Assembly (NCBI RefSeq): GCF_028599055.1
Contig: NZ_JAQRMS010000002.1
Span: 1-40,963 of the forward strand
Length of the DNA stretch: 40,963 bases
Source: Candidatus Thioglobus sp.
Lineage (GTDB): Bacteria; Pseudomonadota; Gammaproteobacteria; PS1; Pseudothioglobaceae
Direction: 5' to 3'
Positions 1 through 10,900 of this stretch are shown in pieces. The stretch's first letter is position 1, and every line of letters starts with the position of its first letter. Under the pieces are notes generated by a model. The model did not search any database and was not told where the DNA came from. It was given only the letters and a program-made list of their open reading frames with translations. Both the position numbers and the translations under genes were made by a program.

Positions 1-1074
1 AATGGTAATACGATTAATATAGACTTTTTTATTGAGTGCAACATCAATGGTTAAGCTGATCACGTGAGATTCTTTATTTTCAGTGGTTATCGGGTTAATT
101 TTGGCAAATGCATAACCCTGATCAGCAAACACGTCAGTGATGACCTGAATACTTTCAATAACCTTTTTACGCTCAAAGGTATCGCCTGAATTAATAGTCA
201 ATAATTCATTCAAGGTTTCTATGGATTGATTAAGCAACTCACCGGTAAAGCTAATATCACCAATTTTATACTGCGCACCTTCGCTAATCTGGATATCAAT
301 ATCAATATTTTGCTTATCATCAGATAAGGCAGTTTGGATCTTATTAACTTTAAAATCTAAATAGCCTGAATTGACGTATAGAGATTTCATCGCCTCCACA
401 CCCGCATCAAGCGCCACTTTAGAAAAATGATCTTTTTCAGTAAAGTAGTTCATTAAAAAGAAATCAGCCTCACCAATATCAAACAAATCAAGTAAGTCAT
501 CTTCGTCATGGATATTACCACCAGAGATTTTCATTGAAGTAATTCTAGCCACTTCACCTTCTTGAACATCAAGTTCAATACCCACTCTATTTTGAGCATC
601 TACTTCGATTTTTTGACTAATATTAATGCCGTAATAACCTTTAGAAATATAAGAAGCCTCAAGTTGCGTGATTAATTTATCAAGCTGTCTTTTGTTGAAA
701 ATCTTACCTTGAGACAAATCCATATTTTTAAGGATTTGAGTTAATGCTTCTTCATCAATCACTTTGTCAGAATAATTAAGCACATCAACATATTTAATGT
801 GAGGGTTTTCCGTTAGAACAATTTTTAAAATTTGATCATCTTGTGAAACCTCAATATCTTTAAAAAAACTGGTCTTGTATAAGTCGCGAATGATTTGTCC
901 AGACACTTGATTGTTGTAATCATCACCAGTTTCAACTGGCAGGTAGCTTAATACTGTGCCTCGTGAAATGGAGTCTAAGCCTAAGATTTCAATACTTTTA
1001 ATAGGATCAGCAAAAGCAACTGAAGAGCCAAAAAGACTGGCGGAAACTAATAATTGAAGGGCGGTTTTTTTCAT
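1..1074 (-). CDS. bamA: Outer membrane protein assembly factor BamA, N-terminal POTRA part (truncated by window start)
   Basis: Open reverse frame running off position 1. It starts MKKTALQLLVSASLFGSSVAFA (signal peptide; an in-frame upstream ATG lies at 1081-1083) and sits directly downstream of rseP, the usual order. Confidence 0.85.
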   Translation of the reverse strand, partial: MKKTALQLLVSASLFGSSVAFADPIKSIEILGLDSISRGTVLSYLPVETGDDYNNQVSGQIIRDLYKTSFFKDIEVSQDDQILKIVLTENPHIKYVDVLNYSDKVIDEEALTQILKNMDLSQGKIFNKRQLDKLITQLEASYISKGYYGINISQKIEVDAQNRVGIELDVQEGEVARITSMKISGGNIHDEDDLLDLFDIGEADFFLMNYFTEKDHFSKVALDAGVEAMKSLYVNSGYLDFKVNKIQTALSDDKQNIDIDIQISEGAQYKIGDISFTGELLNQSIETLNELLTINSGDTFERKKVIESIQVITDVFADQGYAFAKINPITTENKESHVISLTIDVALNKKVYINRITI

Positions 1075-1087
1075 AATATTCATTCGA

Positions 1088-2425
1088 TTACAATAAGCGT
1101 ATTAAGTCATTATACAGCGCAACAAGCGTTAATGACAAAATAACAAACAGGCCAAATTTGGCAAAAAATTGCTGTACCGTGTCGGAGACAGCAGAACCTT
1201 TGATCATTTCAATTAAATAAAAGAATAGGTGTCCACCATCTAATAGGGGGATTGGCAGCAAATTTAACAACCCTAAGCCGATACTAATTAAGGCTAAAAA
1301 AGACAAAAACGGGGTTAGACCAACCTCGGCACTCTTGCCTGCATAATTGGCAATACTGACTGGCCCGCTGATTTGATCAATCGACGCCTCACCCACAATC
1401 ATTTTCTTAATCATTTTCAAGTTGAGTAGTGTTAATTGGTAAACCTTGTCAGTTGCAGCAAATAGTGCATCTATCGGATTTTTTTGAATCAACACCTGCC
1501 AATCTTTTAAATATTGATCGGGCAAGCGCACACTCACACCAGCTTTTGGCGTATCACCAATTAACCTAGGAGTTAGAATTAAAACGAGTAGTTGGTCGTT
1601 GCGATTAACTTTTAGTTCAATCGGTTTAATAGGCTTGTGCTGAATAATTTTTACAAAATCTTGCCAATGATTTATAGTGCTAGCATTGGCTTGAACAATA
1701 AGATCTCCCGTTTGTAAACCAGCCTTATGAGCGGCTGAATTCGGTGAAACTTGATCGATAACAGCAGGAATGCTTGGTGTGTCAAACTCAAAACCCAAGT
1801 AATGATTAATACCTTGTTCAGGATTGGCTAAAAAATCATCAGATAAGTGCAGCTCATGTGTTGTTAAATTTGATTGTAATGAGCGTGTTTGAATGGTTAG
1901 TGGCTGCTCATCAATAGCCTGGACAAACTGCATAGAAAAATCGGCAATACTAGGTGTTGGTGACCTGTTAACAGATAATAATTCATCACCCACTTCAATA
2001 CCAGATTGAGCAAATACACCTAACGGTGTTGTACTACCAACTACTGGCCTTACACCAGTTACGCCCATAATAAAGATTAGCGTGTAGAGTAAAATGGCAA
2101 GTAAGAAATTAGCAATAGGGCCCGCGGCAACGATAGCAAAACGTTGATAAACAGACTTTTGGTTAAAGGCGCGATGTCGCTCAGATTGGTCAACGCTCGC
2201 CTCACGCTCATCCAGCATCTTAACAAAACCACCCAACGGAATTGCACACAGAGTAAATTCCGTTTCACCTCGCTTGAATGATTTGATCACCTTACCGAAG
2301 CCAACAGAAAATCTTAAAATTTTAACGTCGAATTGTTTAGCGACCCAATAGTGACCATACTCATGAATGGTGACCAAAACGCCAATAGTGAGCGCAAAAG
2401 ACAGTAGGGCAGTTAAAAAACCCAT
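1088..2425 (-). CDS. rseP: RIP zinc metalloprotease RseP (M50 family, PDZ domains)
   Basis: HEYGH active-site motif near the N-terminus, LLDGGH motif near the C-terminus, PDZ-like segments, adjacent to bamA. Confidence 0.95.
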   Translation of the reverse strand: MGFLTALLSFALTIGVLVTIHEYGHYWVAKQFDVKILRFSVGFGKVIKSFKRGETEFTLCAIPLGGFVKMLDEREASVDQSERHRAFNQKSVYQRFAIVAAGPIANFLLAILLYTLIFIMGVTGVRPVVGSTTPLGVFAQSGIEVGDELLSVNRSPTPSIADFSMQFVQAIDEQPLTIQTRSLQSNLTTHELHLSDDFLANPEQGINHYLGFEFDTPSIPAVIDQVSPNSAAHKAGLQTGDLIVQANASTINHWQDFVKIIQHKPIKPIELKVNRNDQLLVLILTPRLIGDTPKAGVSVRLPDQYLKDWQVLIQKNPIDALFAATDKVYQLTLLNLKMIKKMIVGEASIDQISGPVSIANYAGKSAEVGLTPFLSFLALISIGLGLLNLLPIPLLDGGHLFFYLIEMIKGSAVSDTVQQFFAKFGLFVILSLTLVALYNDLIRLL

Positions 2426-2431
2426 GTTATT

Positions 2432-2785
2432 TTATAACTGTGAGTGCGTGTGTCCTGCCTCTTTAAGTCTTGCTAGGTAGTTTGACCACAACTCATCTTT
2501 GCTCATGGCTAGTTTGTATAAGTGCTCCCAAGAGTAAATACCACTATCGTGACCATCATTAAAAAATAAAATAATCGCATAATTACCGGTTGGCTCAATG
2601 CGATCAATTTTGACGTTTTCTTTATCGAGTTGCAGGGTTTCTTGACCTGGCCCATGTCCAACCACTTCAGCAGATGGTGAGTAGACTCTTAAAAATTCAG
2701 TAGGTAGTGGGTAATCAATACCGTTAAAAGTTAGCGTTAATACGTTTTTGTCTTTATTAAGAGTGATATTGCTTGGTGTTTGCAT
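2432..2785 (-). CDS. DUF971 family protein (gamma-butyrobetaine hydroxylase-like N-terminal domain)
   Basis: 117 aa with LTLTFNG..YPLPTEFLRVYSPSAEVVGHGPGQ and YAIILFFNDGHDSGIYSWEHLY, typical of DUF971. Confidence 0.85.
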   Translation of the reverse strand: MQTPSNITLNKDKNVLTLTFNGIDYPLPTEFLRVYSPSAEVVGHGPGQETLQLDKENVKIDRIEPTGNYAIILFFNDGHDSGIYSWEHLYKLAMSKDELWSNYLARLKEAGHTHSQL

Positions 2786-2875
2786 GGGATATTTTTGTGT
2801 ATAAAAGTTTGCATATTTTATCAGAACTAAGGTTTTTATTAACCTTTAGCTTTATAAGTGGATAAAATGAAGCGC

Positions 2876-3691
2876 ATGATGATTCAATTTACAAAAATGC
2901 ATGGGCTTGGCAATGACTTTATGGTGATTGACAATACTCGTAGCGATATTCAACTAACTACCGAGCAAATTGTTAATTGGTCGGATCGACATTTTGGTGT
3001 TGGTTTTGATCAACTGCTTATGGTTGAATCAAGCGATTCTGCTAAGGTAGATTTTCGCTATATTATTTATAATGCTGACGGTTCAGAAGTTGAGCAATGT
3101 GGTAACGGTGCACGCTGTTTTGCGCGCTTTGTACGAGAAAAAGGCTTAAGCACAAACAACCCGATTGTCGTTGAAACACACACGGGCTTAATCACCTTAA
3201 CCATTAATCCGGATAACTCGGTAAAAATTGATATGGGTGCGCCACATTTTAGCCCCAATAACATCCCTTTATTATTACCTGAAGTGCAGGCAACTTATCA
3301 AATTGAAGGCTTTGAAATGGGTGTTGTATCCATGGGAAATCCGCATTGTGTCATGATTGTTGATGATGTAACCAATATGGAGATTGAGTCAATTGCTTTA
3401 ACCATACAGGCAAGTGATTTATTACCCAATCAGGCTAATATTGGCTTTATGCAAATTCTTAATCGATCAGAGATTAAATTGCGTGTGTACGAGCGTGGCG
3501 CAGGTGAAACACTAGCTTGTGGCAGTGGTGCGTGTGCTGCTGTTGTGCACGGCATTGAACAAGGCTTGTTAGATTCTACAGTGAGCGCACATCTAACAGG
3601 CGGTGACGCTTTAATTAGCTACCAATCAGGTGGCTCGGTATTTTTGTCAGGCCCAGCTGAATTTGTGTTTGAAGGTCAAGTAAAAGGCTAG
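2876..3691 (+). CDS. dapF: Diaminopimelate epimerase
   Basis: [35 protein letters not shown] and [15 protein letters not shown] catalytic Cys motifs. The start is probably ATG 2876 or 2879 rather than GTG 2858. Confidence 0.96.
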   Translation: MMIQFTKMHGLGNDFMVIDNTRSDIQLTTEQIVNWSDRHFGVGFDQLLMVESSDSAKVDFRYIIYNADGSEVEQCGNGARCFARFVREKGLSTNNPIVVETHTGLITLTINPDNSVKIDMGAPHFSPNNIPLLLPEVQATYQIEGFEMGVVSMGNPHCVMIVDDVTNMEIESIALTIQASDLLPNQANIGFMQILNRSEIKLRVYERGAGETLACGSGACAAVVHGIEQGLLDSTVSAHLTGGDALISYQSGGSVFLSGPAEFVFEGQVKG

Positions 3692-4485
3692 CAACTCACT
3701 GAAAACACTTGCTTATCTGATAGTCTGATTGCACTTAATTGACCACCCCAAACACAGCCGTGATCCATTGGGTAAATGTGCGAGTGACGAACATTTTTTA
3801 AAGTTGACCAATGCCCAAAGAAAATATCAGTATCTTTTAATGCACGATCTTTGTGCTCAAACCAAGCTTTAAATCCAGTTGGAGGATACTCAGCATCAAG
3901 CTTATGCTCAAACTCCAATGTGCCGTCAGATTGGCAAAAGCGCATACGCATTAACGCGTTAATTGTATAGCGACACTGATCAATTTCGCTTAATGCTTCA
4001 TGCCAAGTGTAGGGGTGGTTGTGATACATTTGGTTTAAAAAATTTCCCAAATTTTCAGATTGAAGCTGTTGATGCGCTTGTTGTGCTTGAGTGGTTAGCG
4101 TGTCCAAATCCCAATTTGGTGGAATACCTGCGTGTACCAACAATGCATCGTTGTGGTTAATTAATAATGGCTGCTGTATGAGAAACTCGAGCAATGAAGA
4201 GCTGTCTTTAGCCGTCAGAATATCCGTGAATGTATCTTTTTTATTGGGATTAATATCAGCAAACGCACAGGCCAATAGATGAAAATCATGATTGCCTAAT
4301 ACCATTGATGTATTGTCAGTATGCTCATGAATAAATCGTAGTGTATCAAGCGATTTATCACCACGATTAACCACATCACCCAGAAAAAATAACTGGTCTT
4401 TATCTAGTGAAAAGTTAATTTTTTTTAATAGTAGCTGCAAGGGGTCGTAACACCCTTGCACATCCCCAATTAAATAATCAGCCAT
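3688..4485 (-). CDS. apaH: Symmetrical bis(5'-nucleosyl)-tetraphosphatase
   Basis: [34 protein letters not shown] and [12 protein letters not shown] phosphoesterase motifs, next to apaG. Confidence 0.95.
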   Translation of the reverse strand: MADYLIGDVQGCYDPLQLLLKKINFSLDKDQLFFLGDVVNRGDKSLDTLRFIHEHTDNTSMVLGNHDFHLLACAFADINPNKKDTFTDILTAKDSSSLLEFLIQQPLLINHNDALLVHAGIPPNWDLDTLTTQAQQAHQQLQSENLGNFLNQMYHNHPYTWHEALSEIDQCRYTINALMRMRFCQSDGTLEFEHKLDAEYPPTGFKAWFEHKDRALKDTDIFFGHWSTLKNVRHSHIYPMDHGCVWGGQLSAIRLSDKQVFSVSC

Positions 4486-4856
4486 TAATGCAGTGTGTAA
4501 GGTTCGCTTAAAATAAACTCAGCAATTTCAGCATCAAAACGTTCGCCATCATCATTAATCATGCCGTAAGCGCCTTTCATAGTGCCTGTTGCAGTTTTAA
4601 TCACAGAGCCAGAGGTGTACTGGTAAGATTCCCCAGGATGAAGGTGTGGCTGCTGGCCAACAACACCTTCGCCAATCACTTCTTCCAGATGGCCTGTTTC
4701 GTCTTGAATCAGCCAACGTCTGGTTAACAATTGAGCGCCAACAGAGCCGTTGTTGGTTATCGTAATCGTATAGCTAAAAGTAAACTGACGATGCTCAGGA
4801 TGAGATTGATCCTGAATAAATCTTACATCGACTTTGATATTAATGTTGTTTTTCAT
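4485..4856 (-). CDS. apaG: Co2+/Mg2+ efflux protein ApaG
   Basis: FTFSYTITITNNGSVGAQLLTRRWLIQDETG, with GEGVVGQQPHLHPGESYQYTSG. Start taken at MKNNINIKV. Stop overlaps the apaH start by 1 nt. Confidence 0.94.
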   Translation of the reverse strand: MKNNINIKVDVRFIQDQSHPEHRQFTFSYTITITNNGSVGAQLLTRRWLIQDETGHLEEVIGEGVVGQQPHLHPGESYQYTSGSVIKTATGTMKGAYGMINDDGERFDAEIAEFILSEPYTLH

Positions 4857-5607
4857 AATCTTTAGCAAGGGTAATAAAGGTATCTACATCGAGCATTTCA
4901 GCACGTTGAGATAAATCAATTTGAGTTTGCTCTTGAGTTAATAATGATTTTAAACAATTTCTAAGGGTTTTTCTTCGGTGGGCAAAAGCAGCTTTAACTA
5001 CTTTTTCAAAAATAGCAATATTACCAACATTGCATTGTTTAAGCGGTGTTAGATAAACAATTGCTGAGTCAACTTTAGGCGCAGGATCAAACGATTCTGG
5101 CGGAACGATAAAGATCATTTCAACGTTAAAAAATGCCTGCATCATCACACTAAGTCGACCATAAATTTTAGAGTTGTGTTTGGCCACCATTCTTTCAACC
5201 ACTTCTTTTTGCAACATGAAAGTCATGTCAATAATTTTGTCTCGATTCTCTAATAAGTGAAACAAAATAGGTGAGGATATATTGTAAGGCAGATTGCCAA
5301 CTACGCGAATTGGTGGATTAAACTGATCTAAATCAAAATTAAGCGCATCACCTTCATTGATAATTAGATTCGGTTTGTTATAGTTGGCTAAAATTTGAAT
5401 TAAATCTCGATCAATTTCAATTACATTTAAGCGCCCAACCTTTTCCAATAGTGGCAGCGTCATCGCCCCTTGACCAGGGCCAATTTCTAATAAATTGTCA
5501 TCGACCTTAGGTGTAATGGTCGCAATAATTCGATCAATAATCTTTTCATCGGTTAAAAAGTTTTGGCCAAAGCGTTTACGCGCTTTATGAGGGGTGGATG
5601 TGGGCAT
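4840..5607 (-). CDS. rsmA: 16S rRNA (adenine1518-N6/adenine1519-N6)-dimethyltransferase
   Basis: KRFGQNFLTD, LLEIGPGQGAMTLPLL, VVGNLPYNISSPILF and FAHRRKTLRNCLK motifs. Confidence 0.96.
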   Translation of the reverse strand: MPTSTPHKARKRFGQNFLTDEKIIDRIIATITPKVDDNLLEIGPGQGAMTLPLLEKVGRLNVIEIDRDLIQILANYNKPNLIINEGDALNFDLDQFNPPIRVVGNLPYNISSPILFHLLENRDKIIDMTFMLQKEVVERMVAKHNSKIYGRLSVMMQAFFNVEMIFIVPPESFDPAPKVDSAIVYLTPLKQCNVGNIAIFEKVVKAAFAHRRKTLRNCLKSLLTQEQTQIDLSQRAEMLDVDTFITLAKDYEKQH

Positions 5608-6569
5608 TAATTAGCTGATTGATTAATGAAATGTTGAGCATATTCTAACGCAGTATTTAAACTACCAAGACTAATATTGCCAGAACCAGCTAATGGCAGG
5701 GCAGTTCCATGATCAACCGAAGTGCGAATAAAGGGCAGCCCCAGGGTGATATTAACCGCTTTTTTAAAGCCCAGTGTTTTTAAAACTGGCAAACCCTGAT
5801 CGTGATACATACTTAATACGCAATCAACACCCTGAAGCGCCTCGGGCGTGAAAGCGGTATCAGCAGGCACGCTGCCAACTAGATTTAACCCTTGAATATT
5901 TAATTGCTTAATCAAAGGGTTAATAATTTCAATCTCTTCCATGCCCAAACAGCCATCTTCCCCAGCGTGCGGATTAAGCCCGCAAACAACAATCTTAGGA
6001 TGCTTAACCCCATACATCTCAAGAGATTGATGAATAATGCGAATCACTTGCTCAAGTGATTGATGGGTAATATTACTAGCCACTTGAGACAGGGGTAGAT
6101 GTGTTGTGGCTAGCGCAACTCTAAGACCTTTTGTGGCCAGCATCATTACTGTTTTATCTACTTGCGAACGCGCGGCTAAATATTCAGTGTGCCCAGTAAA
6201 ACCAGGATTAACATGATTGATAACGCCTTTATGAATTGGGCCAGTAACCAAAGCGTCACAGCGTTGGTTTAGGCAGTAATCAGTTGCAACATCCAAGGTG
6301 TTTAAGACATACTGTGCATTCTCAGTATTCAATACACCTGTCTTAACTTTACCTGGCGCCTTAATTGGATAAACGCACAATTGTTGCACATTATTCACTT
6401 GATCAGATTCAACAATTTTAAGAGGCAAATTTAATTGCTTTGCGCGCGTTAATAAAATATCCGGATCAGCAAAAATCAGCAAATTATCCGTTGATTTTTT
6501 TTGAGCATGAATAATGGCTAAATCAGGGCCAATTCCAGCAGGCTCTCCAGGGGTAAATGCAATCGTCAT
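5607..6569 (-). CDS. pdxA: 4-hydroxythreonine-4-phosphate dehydrogenase
   Basis: MTIAFTPGEPAGIGPDLA, GHTEYLA, CGLNPHAGEDGCLGMEEIEIINP, YHDQGLPVLKTLGF and TSVDHGTALPLAG. Confidence 0.95.
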   Translation of the reverse strand: MTIAFTPGEPAGIGPDLAIIHAQKKSTDNLLIFADPDILLTRAKQLNLPLKIVESDQVNNVQQLCVYPIKAPGKVKTGVLNTENAQYVLNTLDVATDYCLNQRCDALVTGPIHKGVINHVNPGFTGHTEYLAARSQVDKTVMMLATKGLRVALATTHLPLSQVASNITHQSLEQVIRIIHQSLEMYGVKHPKIVVCGLNPHAGEDGCLGMEEIEIINPLIKQLNIQGLNLVGSVPADTAFTPEALQGVDCVLSMYHDQGLPVLKTLGFKKAVNITLGLPFIRTSVDHGTALPLAGSGNISLGSLNTALEYAQHFINQSAN

Positions 6570-6798
6570 TAAGGGTTAAAAGTTTTGTAAAAATATCATA
6601 TATTATAGTGCCAATATATAATAAATTTTTTATATAGTTAAATAAAAATAATAATTAAATTTATAATTAAAAATCAACAAGTTATAAATCAATAAAAAAG
6701 ATAGTTTGTTATTTAAAATAAATAATAAACATAAGTCAAATTAATCATATAAAATTCCGATTAATAATATATTTCTAAAATCTAAAAACAGGTTAACT

Positions 6799-7947
6799 AT
6801 GAGCTCTACACTTACCCCTTTAGTCGCATCCGTTTTACTCGTATTTTCCCTGCCATCTCAGGCTCAAATACTTAATCAAAATGCCAATAGCTTTGAGTCG
6901 GTTTATAATATTCAAACCATCAGCGGTATGTCACTTGATAAACGTGCTTTATTGGGCGGCTCAGTAATCTCCTCATCTCAAGTTAATTTATCTGCGCAAG
7001 TGTCAGGCGATGTATTAAGTGTTGGCGGCAGAGAAGGCGACATGTTTAAAACAGGCGCGGTGCTAGTTACCTTAGAGCAAGACTCCATTCAAGCGCAGCG
7101 TGATTCGGCTTATGCTGAAATTGCCTCTGCCAACGAAGCACTTAGAAATGCTGGTGTTCAATATTCACAATCAATTGTCTCTCCAAATGGCGGCGGTATG
7201 CTGGGTGGTGTTCCGGGCATGTTCTCAATGTTTACTGACCCGATGCTGAAAATGAGCGGCCAAGGTAATCCTGAATTTGACAAGTTTGCCAATAGAACTT
7301 CAAGATATACCGCCTATCAACAAGCTAAAAACAAGCTAACACAAGCTGAAAATAACCTTAAACAAATCGAATCGCGCTTAAAAGATGCAAACATTACTGC
7401 GCCATTTGACGGTGTTATTGTTGGCAAAGAAATTAATGAAGGTGACATTGTTCAGCCAGGGCAAACACTACTAAAATTTGCCAACATTAAAGATCTTCAG
7501 GTTGAAGTGAACATTCCATCAAGATTGGTAAGAAGCTTGAAGCTTAATACTGATTATCGTATTAAGCTTGATATTGCCAATATTGTAGTGGAAGCTAAGC
7601 TATCTCAAATCTATCCGATTGCTGATAATGCGAAACACAGTGTTAAAGTGAAGTTTGACTTACCGGCCAATGTGCCAGTATTACCAGGTGCTTATGCAGA
7701 GGTTGAAATTTTTGAAACTGATTCAGGTGTACTAACACCAATTGTGCCAGAGTCTGCCATTATGTGGCGCTCATCACTACCAAGTGTATTTGTTATTAAC
7801 CCATTAACGAACAAAACTGAACTACGCTTTGTGCGCCTAGGGGAGCAGGTGGGCAAAAACAAAAAGAGTGTTTTATCGGGGTTAAAAATTGGCGAAAAAA
7901 TTGTCGCCAATCCAAATATCTTAATGATTTCAGGAATGAGTATCTAA
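6799..7947 (+). CDS. RND efflux periplasmic adaptor (membrane fusion protein)
   Basis: Signal peptide, biotinyl-lipoyl-like halves (LSAQVSGDVLSVGGREGDMFKTGAVLVTLEQ / ITAPFDGVIVGKEINEGDIVQPGQTLLKFANI), and an immediately downstream RND permease. Confidence 0.88.
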   Translation: MSSTLTPLVASVLLVFSLPSQAQILNQNANSFESVYNIQTISGMSLDKRALLGGSVISSSQVNLSAQVSGDVLSVGGREGDMFKTGAVLVTLEQDSIQAQRDSAYAEIASANEALRNAGVQYSQSIVSPNGGGMLGGVPGMFSMFTDPMLKMSGQGNPEFDKFANRTSRYTAYQQAKNKLTQAENNLKQIESRLKDANITAPFDGVIVGKEINEGDIVQPGQTLLKFANIKDLQVEVNIPSRLVRSLKLNTDYRIKLDIANIVVEAKLSQIYPIADNAKHSVKVKFDLPANVPVLPGAYAEVEIFETDSGVLTPIVPESAIMWRSSLPSVFVINPLTNKTELRFVRLGEQVGKNKKSVLSGLKIGEKIVANPNILMISGMSI

Positions 7948-7957
7948 TTGATTGATT

Positions 7958-10900
7958 ATGTCAAATAACAACACTACATCAAACGACGACGTTGATTTAG
8001 GCATAGCTGGAAAGCTAACCAAAGCCTTTATCACTTCACCGCTTTCGATTATTATCTTCTTCGCCATGTTGGGCGCTGGAATCATCGGACTGATTTCCAC
8101 CCCTAGACAAGAAGATCCGCAAATTTCAGTACCACTGATTGATTTATTTGTTGAGTATCCGGGCGCCTCTTCTGAAGAGGTCTCCAATATTGTTGTTAAA
8201 CCATTAGAGCGCTTAATGTCGGAAATCCTAGGTGTGAAGCACGTTTACTCAGTCAGTGATAAAGGTCAAGGCATTATCACGGTTGAGTTTGATGTGGGTC
8301 AAGATATGAACGCATCTATCATTAAAGTGCGTGACAAAATGCTGGCTAATCTGGAATTTATGCCGCCAGGTGCCAGGCAGCCGCTAATCAAGTCGAAAGA
8401 AATTGATGATGTACCAATTATCAACTTAACACTCTGGTCAAAATCACTTGACGATGGTCAGTTACGCTCACTGGGTTTGGAGCTAATCCAACAACTAGAA
8501 AAAGTTAAAGACACCAATAACGGCTTTATTGTTGGCGGTCGAAAAGAAATATTTCATGTTGATGCTTACCCGGGCAGATTAGCAGGTTACGGCGTCTCTA
8601 TTCAGCAAATTGCCGGCACCATTGGCAACGCTAACGTTCGTGAACACACGGGCAATATCGAGCTTAACGGTTTTAAAATGGAGGTCTATTCAGGCGACTT
8701 CTTTACTAAAGTTGAAGATATTGAAAACTTAGTGGTGGCGGTCAATGATGGCAAGCCTGTCTACGTTCGTGATGTGGCCGATGTTTATTATGCGCCAGAA
8801 GAAGCTGAACATATGGTCAGTTACTACACGGGTAAGGCAAATAAATCAGGTAAAAAAGCCACAGCAGAGCAAGCGGTAACTATTGCTATTGCAAAGAAGT
8901 TCGGTACCAATGGTGTTGCCGTAGCTGAAAATATTCTTGCCAAAGTGGAAGAGTTAAAAGGCCGGATTATTCCAGATAACGTCGAAGTGGCTGTAACCCG
9001 TAATTACGGAAAATCTGCCAAAGATAAGGTTAATGCTTTAATTAAGAAATTGTTTATCGCAACAGGTGCGGTAACACTTTTGGTATGGTTTGCTTTAGGT
9101 GTTCGCCCCGCAATCGTAGTAACCCTGGTTATTCCAGTGGTATTGCTGATGACTATATTCTCAGCTTGGATCCTGGGTATGACTATTGACCGAGTCAGTC
9201 TATTTGCGCTCATTTTCTCTATTGGTATTCTAGTAGATGACGCCATTGTTGTCACTGAAAATATTTATCGACGCTGGCTGATTGACAATAAAATTACCAT
9301 CGGCACCGCGATTGATGCAGTTCGAGAAGTGGGTAATCCAACCATTCTAGCAACCTTTACTGTTGTAGCTGCACTAGTACCAATGGCAGCAGTAAGTGGC
9401 ATGATGGGTCCTTACATGGCACCAATTCCAGTCTTAGGTTCAGTTGCTATGATGTTCTCATTGTTTGCAGCTTTTGTCTTCACCCCATACTTTATTATGA
9501 AGTTTGTGCCACCACTTAATGTGTTGCATAAAATGCATGAAAAAGAAGAAAAAGAATCCAAGGTAATGTTTGCCTTTTATCACTCGACCATTTCTGCCTT
9601 GTTTAATAAAGCAACTTATGGCTGGGGCTTTTTGATCGGCCTTGTTGTAGTATTCTTTATGGCAATGTCAATGTTTTATACAACGGCAGTACCGGTTAAA
9701 ATGTTGCCACTCGATAATAAATCAGAGTTTGGTGTGGTGCTTGATATGCCTGATGGCACTTCATTATCAGACACCGCTTCAACACTACATTTAATGGCTC
9801 AAGTATTACGACAAGTGCCTGAAGTTATTGATATTCAAGCCTACTCTGGCACGGCAAAACCATTTGATTTTAACGGCTTGGTAAGACATTCTTACTTACG
9901 TCAATCATCATCTGTTGGTGAGCTACAAATTCAATTAGCTGCAAAAGCAGATCGTTCTCGTTCTAGCCATGAAATCGCTCTAGAGGCTCGAGAGTTAGTT
10001 AAAAGTATTGCTGAAGAAGCGGGTGCTGATTACGCCGTTGTAGAGATGCCACCAGGTCCGCCAGTGTTAAGACCGGTCGTTGCAGAAGTGTACGGCCCAG
10101 ATAAACAAACTCGTCGCAAGTTAGCCAATGATTTAACCGAGCTGTTTATTGAATCTGGAACAATGGCTGATATCGATAACCTAATGCGTGATGAATATCC
10201 TGTGATTGATTTCCAGGTTGACACGGCAAAAGCATCAAGATTTGGCGTAAGCGTAATGACGGTTAAAGAAACACTAGCCATGGCAATGAGTAGTTTTAAC
10301 GTAGGTACCATTAGACTGAAAAATGCCCTTGAGCCATCACGCATTTGCTTACAGGTGCCGTTGACTAAGCGTTCACAATTGTCTTACCTTACTCAATTGC
10401 CAGTACCGTCACAACATGGCGGTATGATTCCTATTTCAGAATTGGGTTCGTTTAGCTATAAAAAGCAAGACGATCTTATTTATCACAAAGATTTAGCAGA
10501 TGTAGAATACGTTCTAGGTGAGCCAATTGGTCGCTTGAGTGCGCCAATCTACGCTATGTTTGCTGTGGATGATTTATTACTCAGCTACCAAACATTAGAC
10601 GGCTCTCAACTACAAGGTGAATACCTAGGGCCACCTGAAAATCAGAATATTCCAGGGTTTGAATGGGGTGGTGAGTGGACCGTTACCTATGAAACTTTCC
10701 GTGATATGGGTATGGCCTTTGGTGTAGCACTTGTTGTTATTTATATGCTGGTTGTCTGGCAGTTTGGTAACTTTATCATTCCTGCGGTAATCATGGCACC
10801 AATCCCATTAACCTTACTCGGTATTGTGCCTGGTCATTGGTTGCTGGGCGCAGAATTTACCGCAACTTCTATGATTGGCTGGATTGCATTAGCAGGTATT

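Noticed and set aside
3963-4282. Two short plus-strand ORFs (65 and 63 aa) inside apaH
   Set aside because: Overlapping antisense frames within a clear apaH CDS with no recognisable motif.
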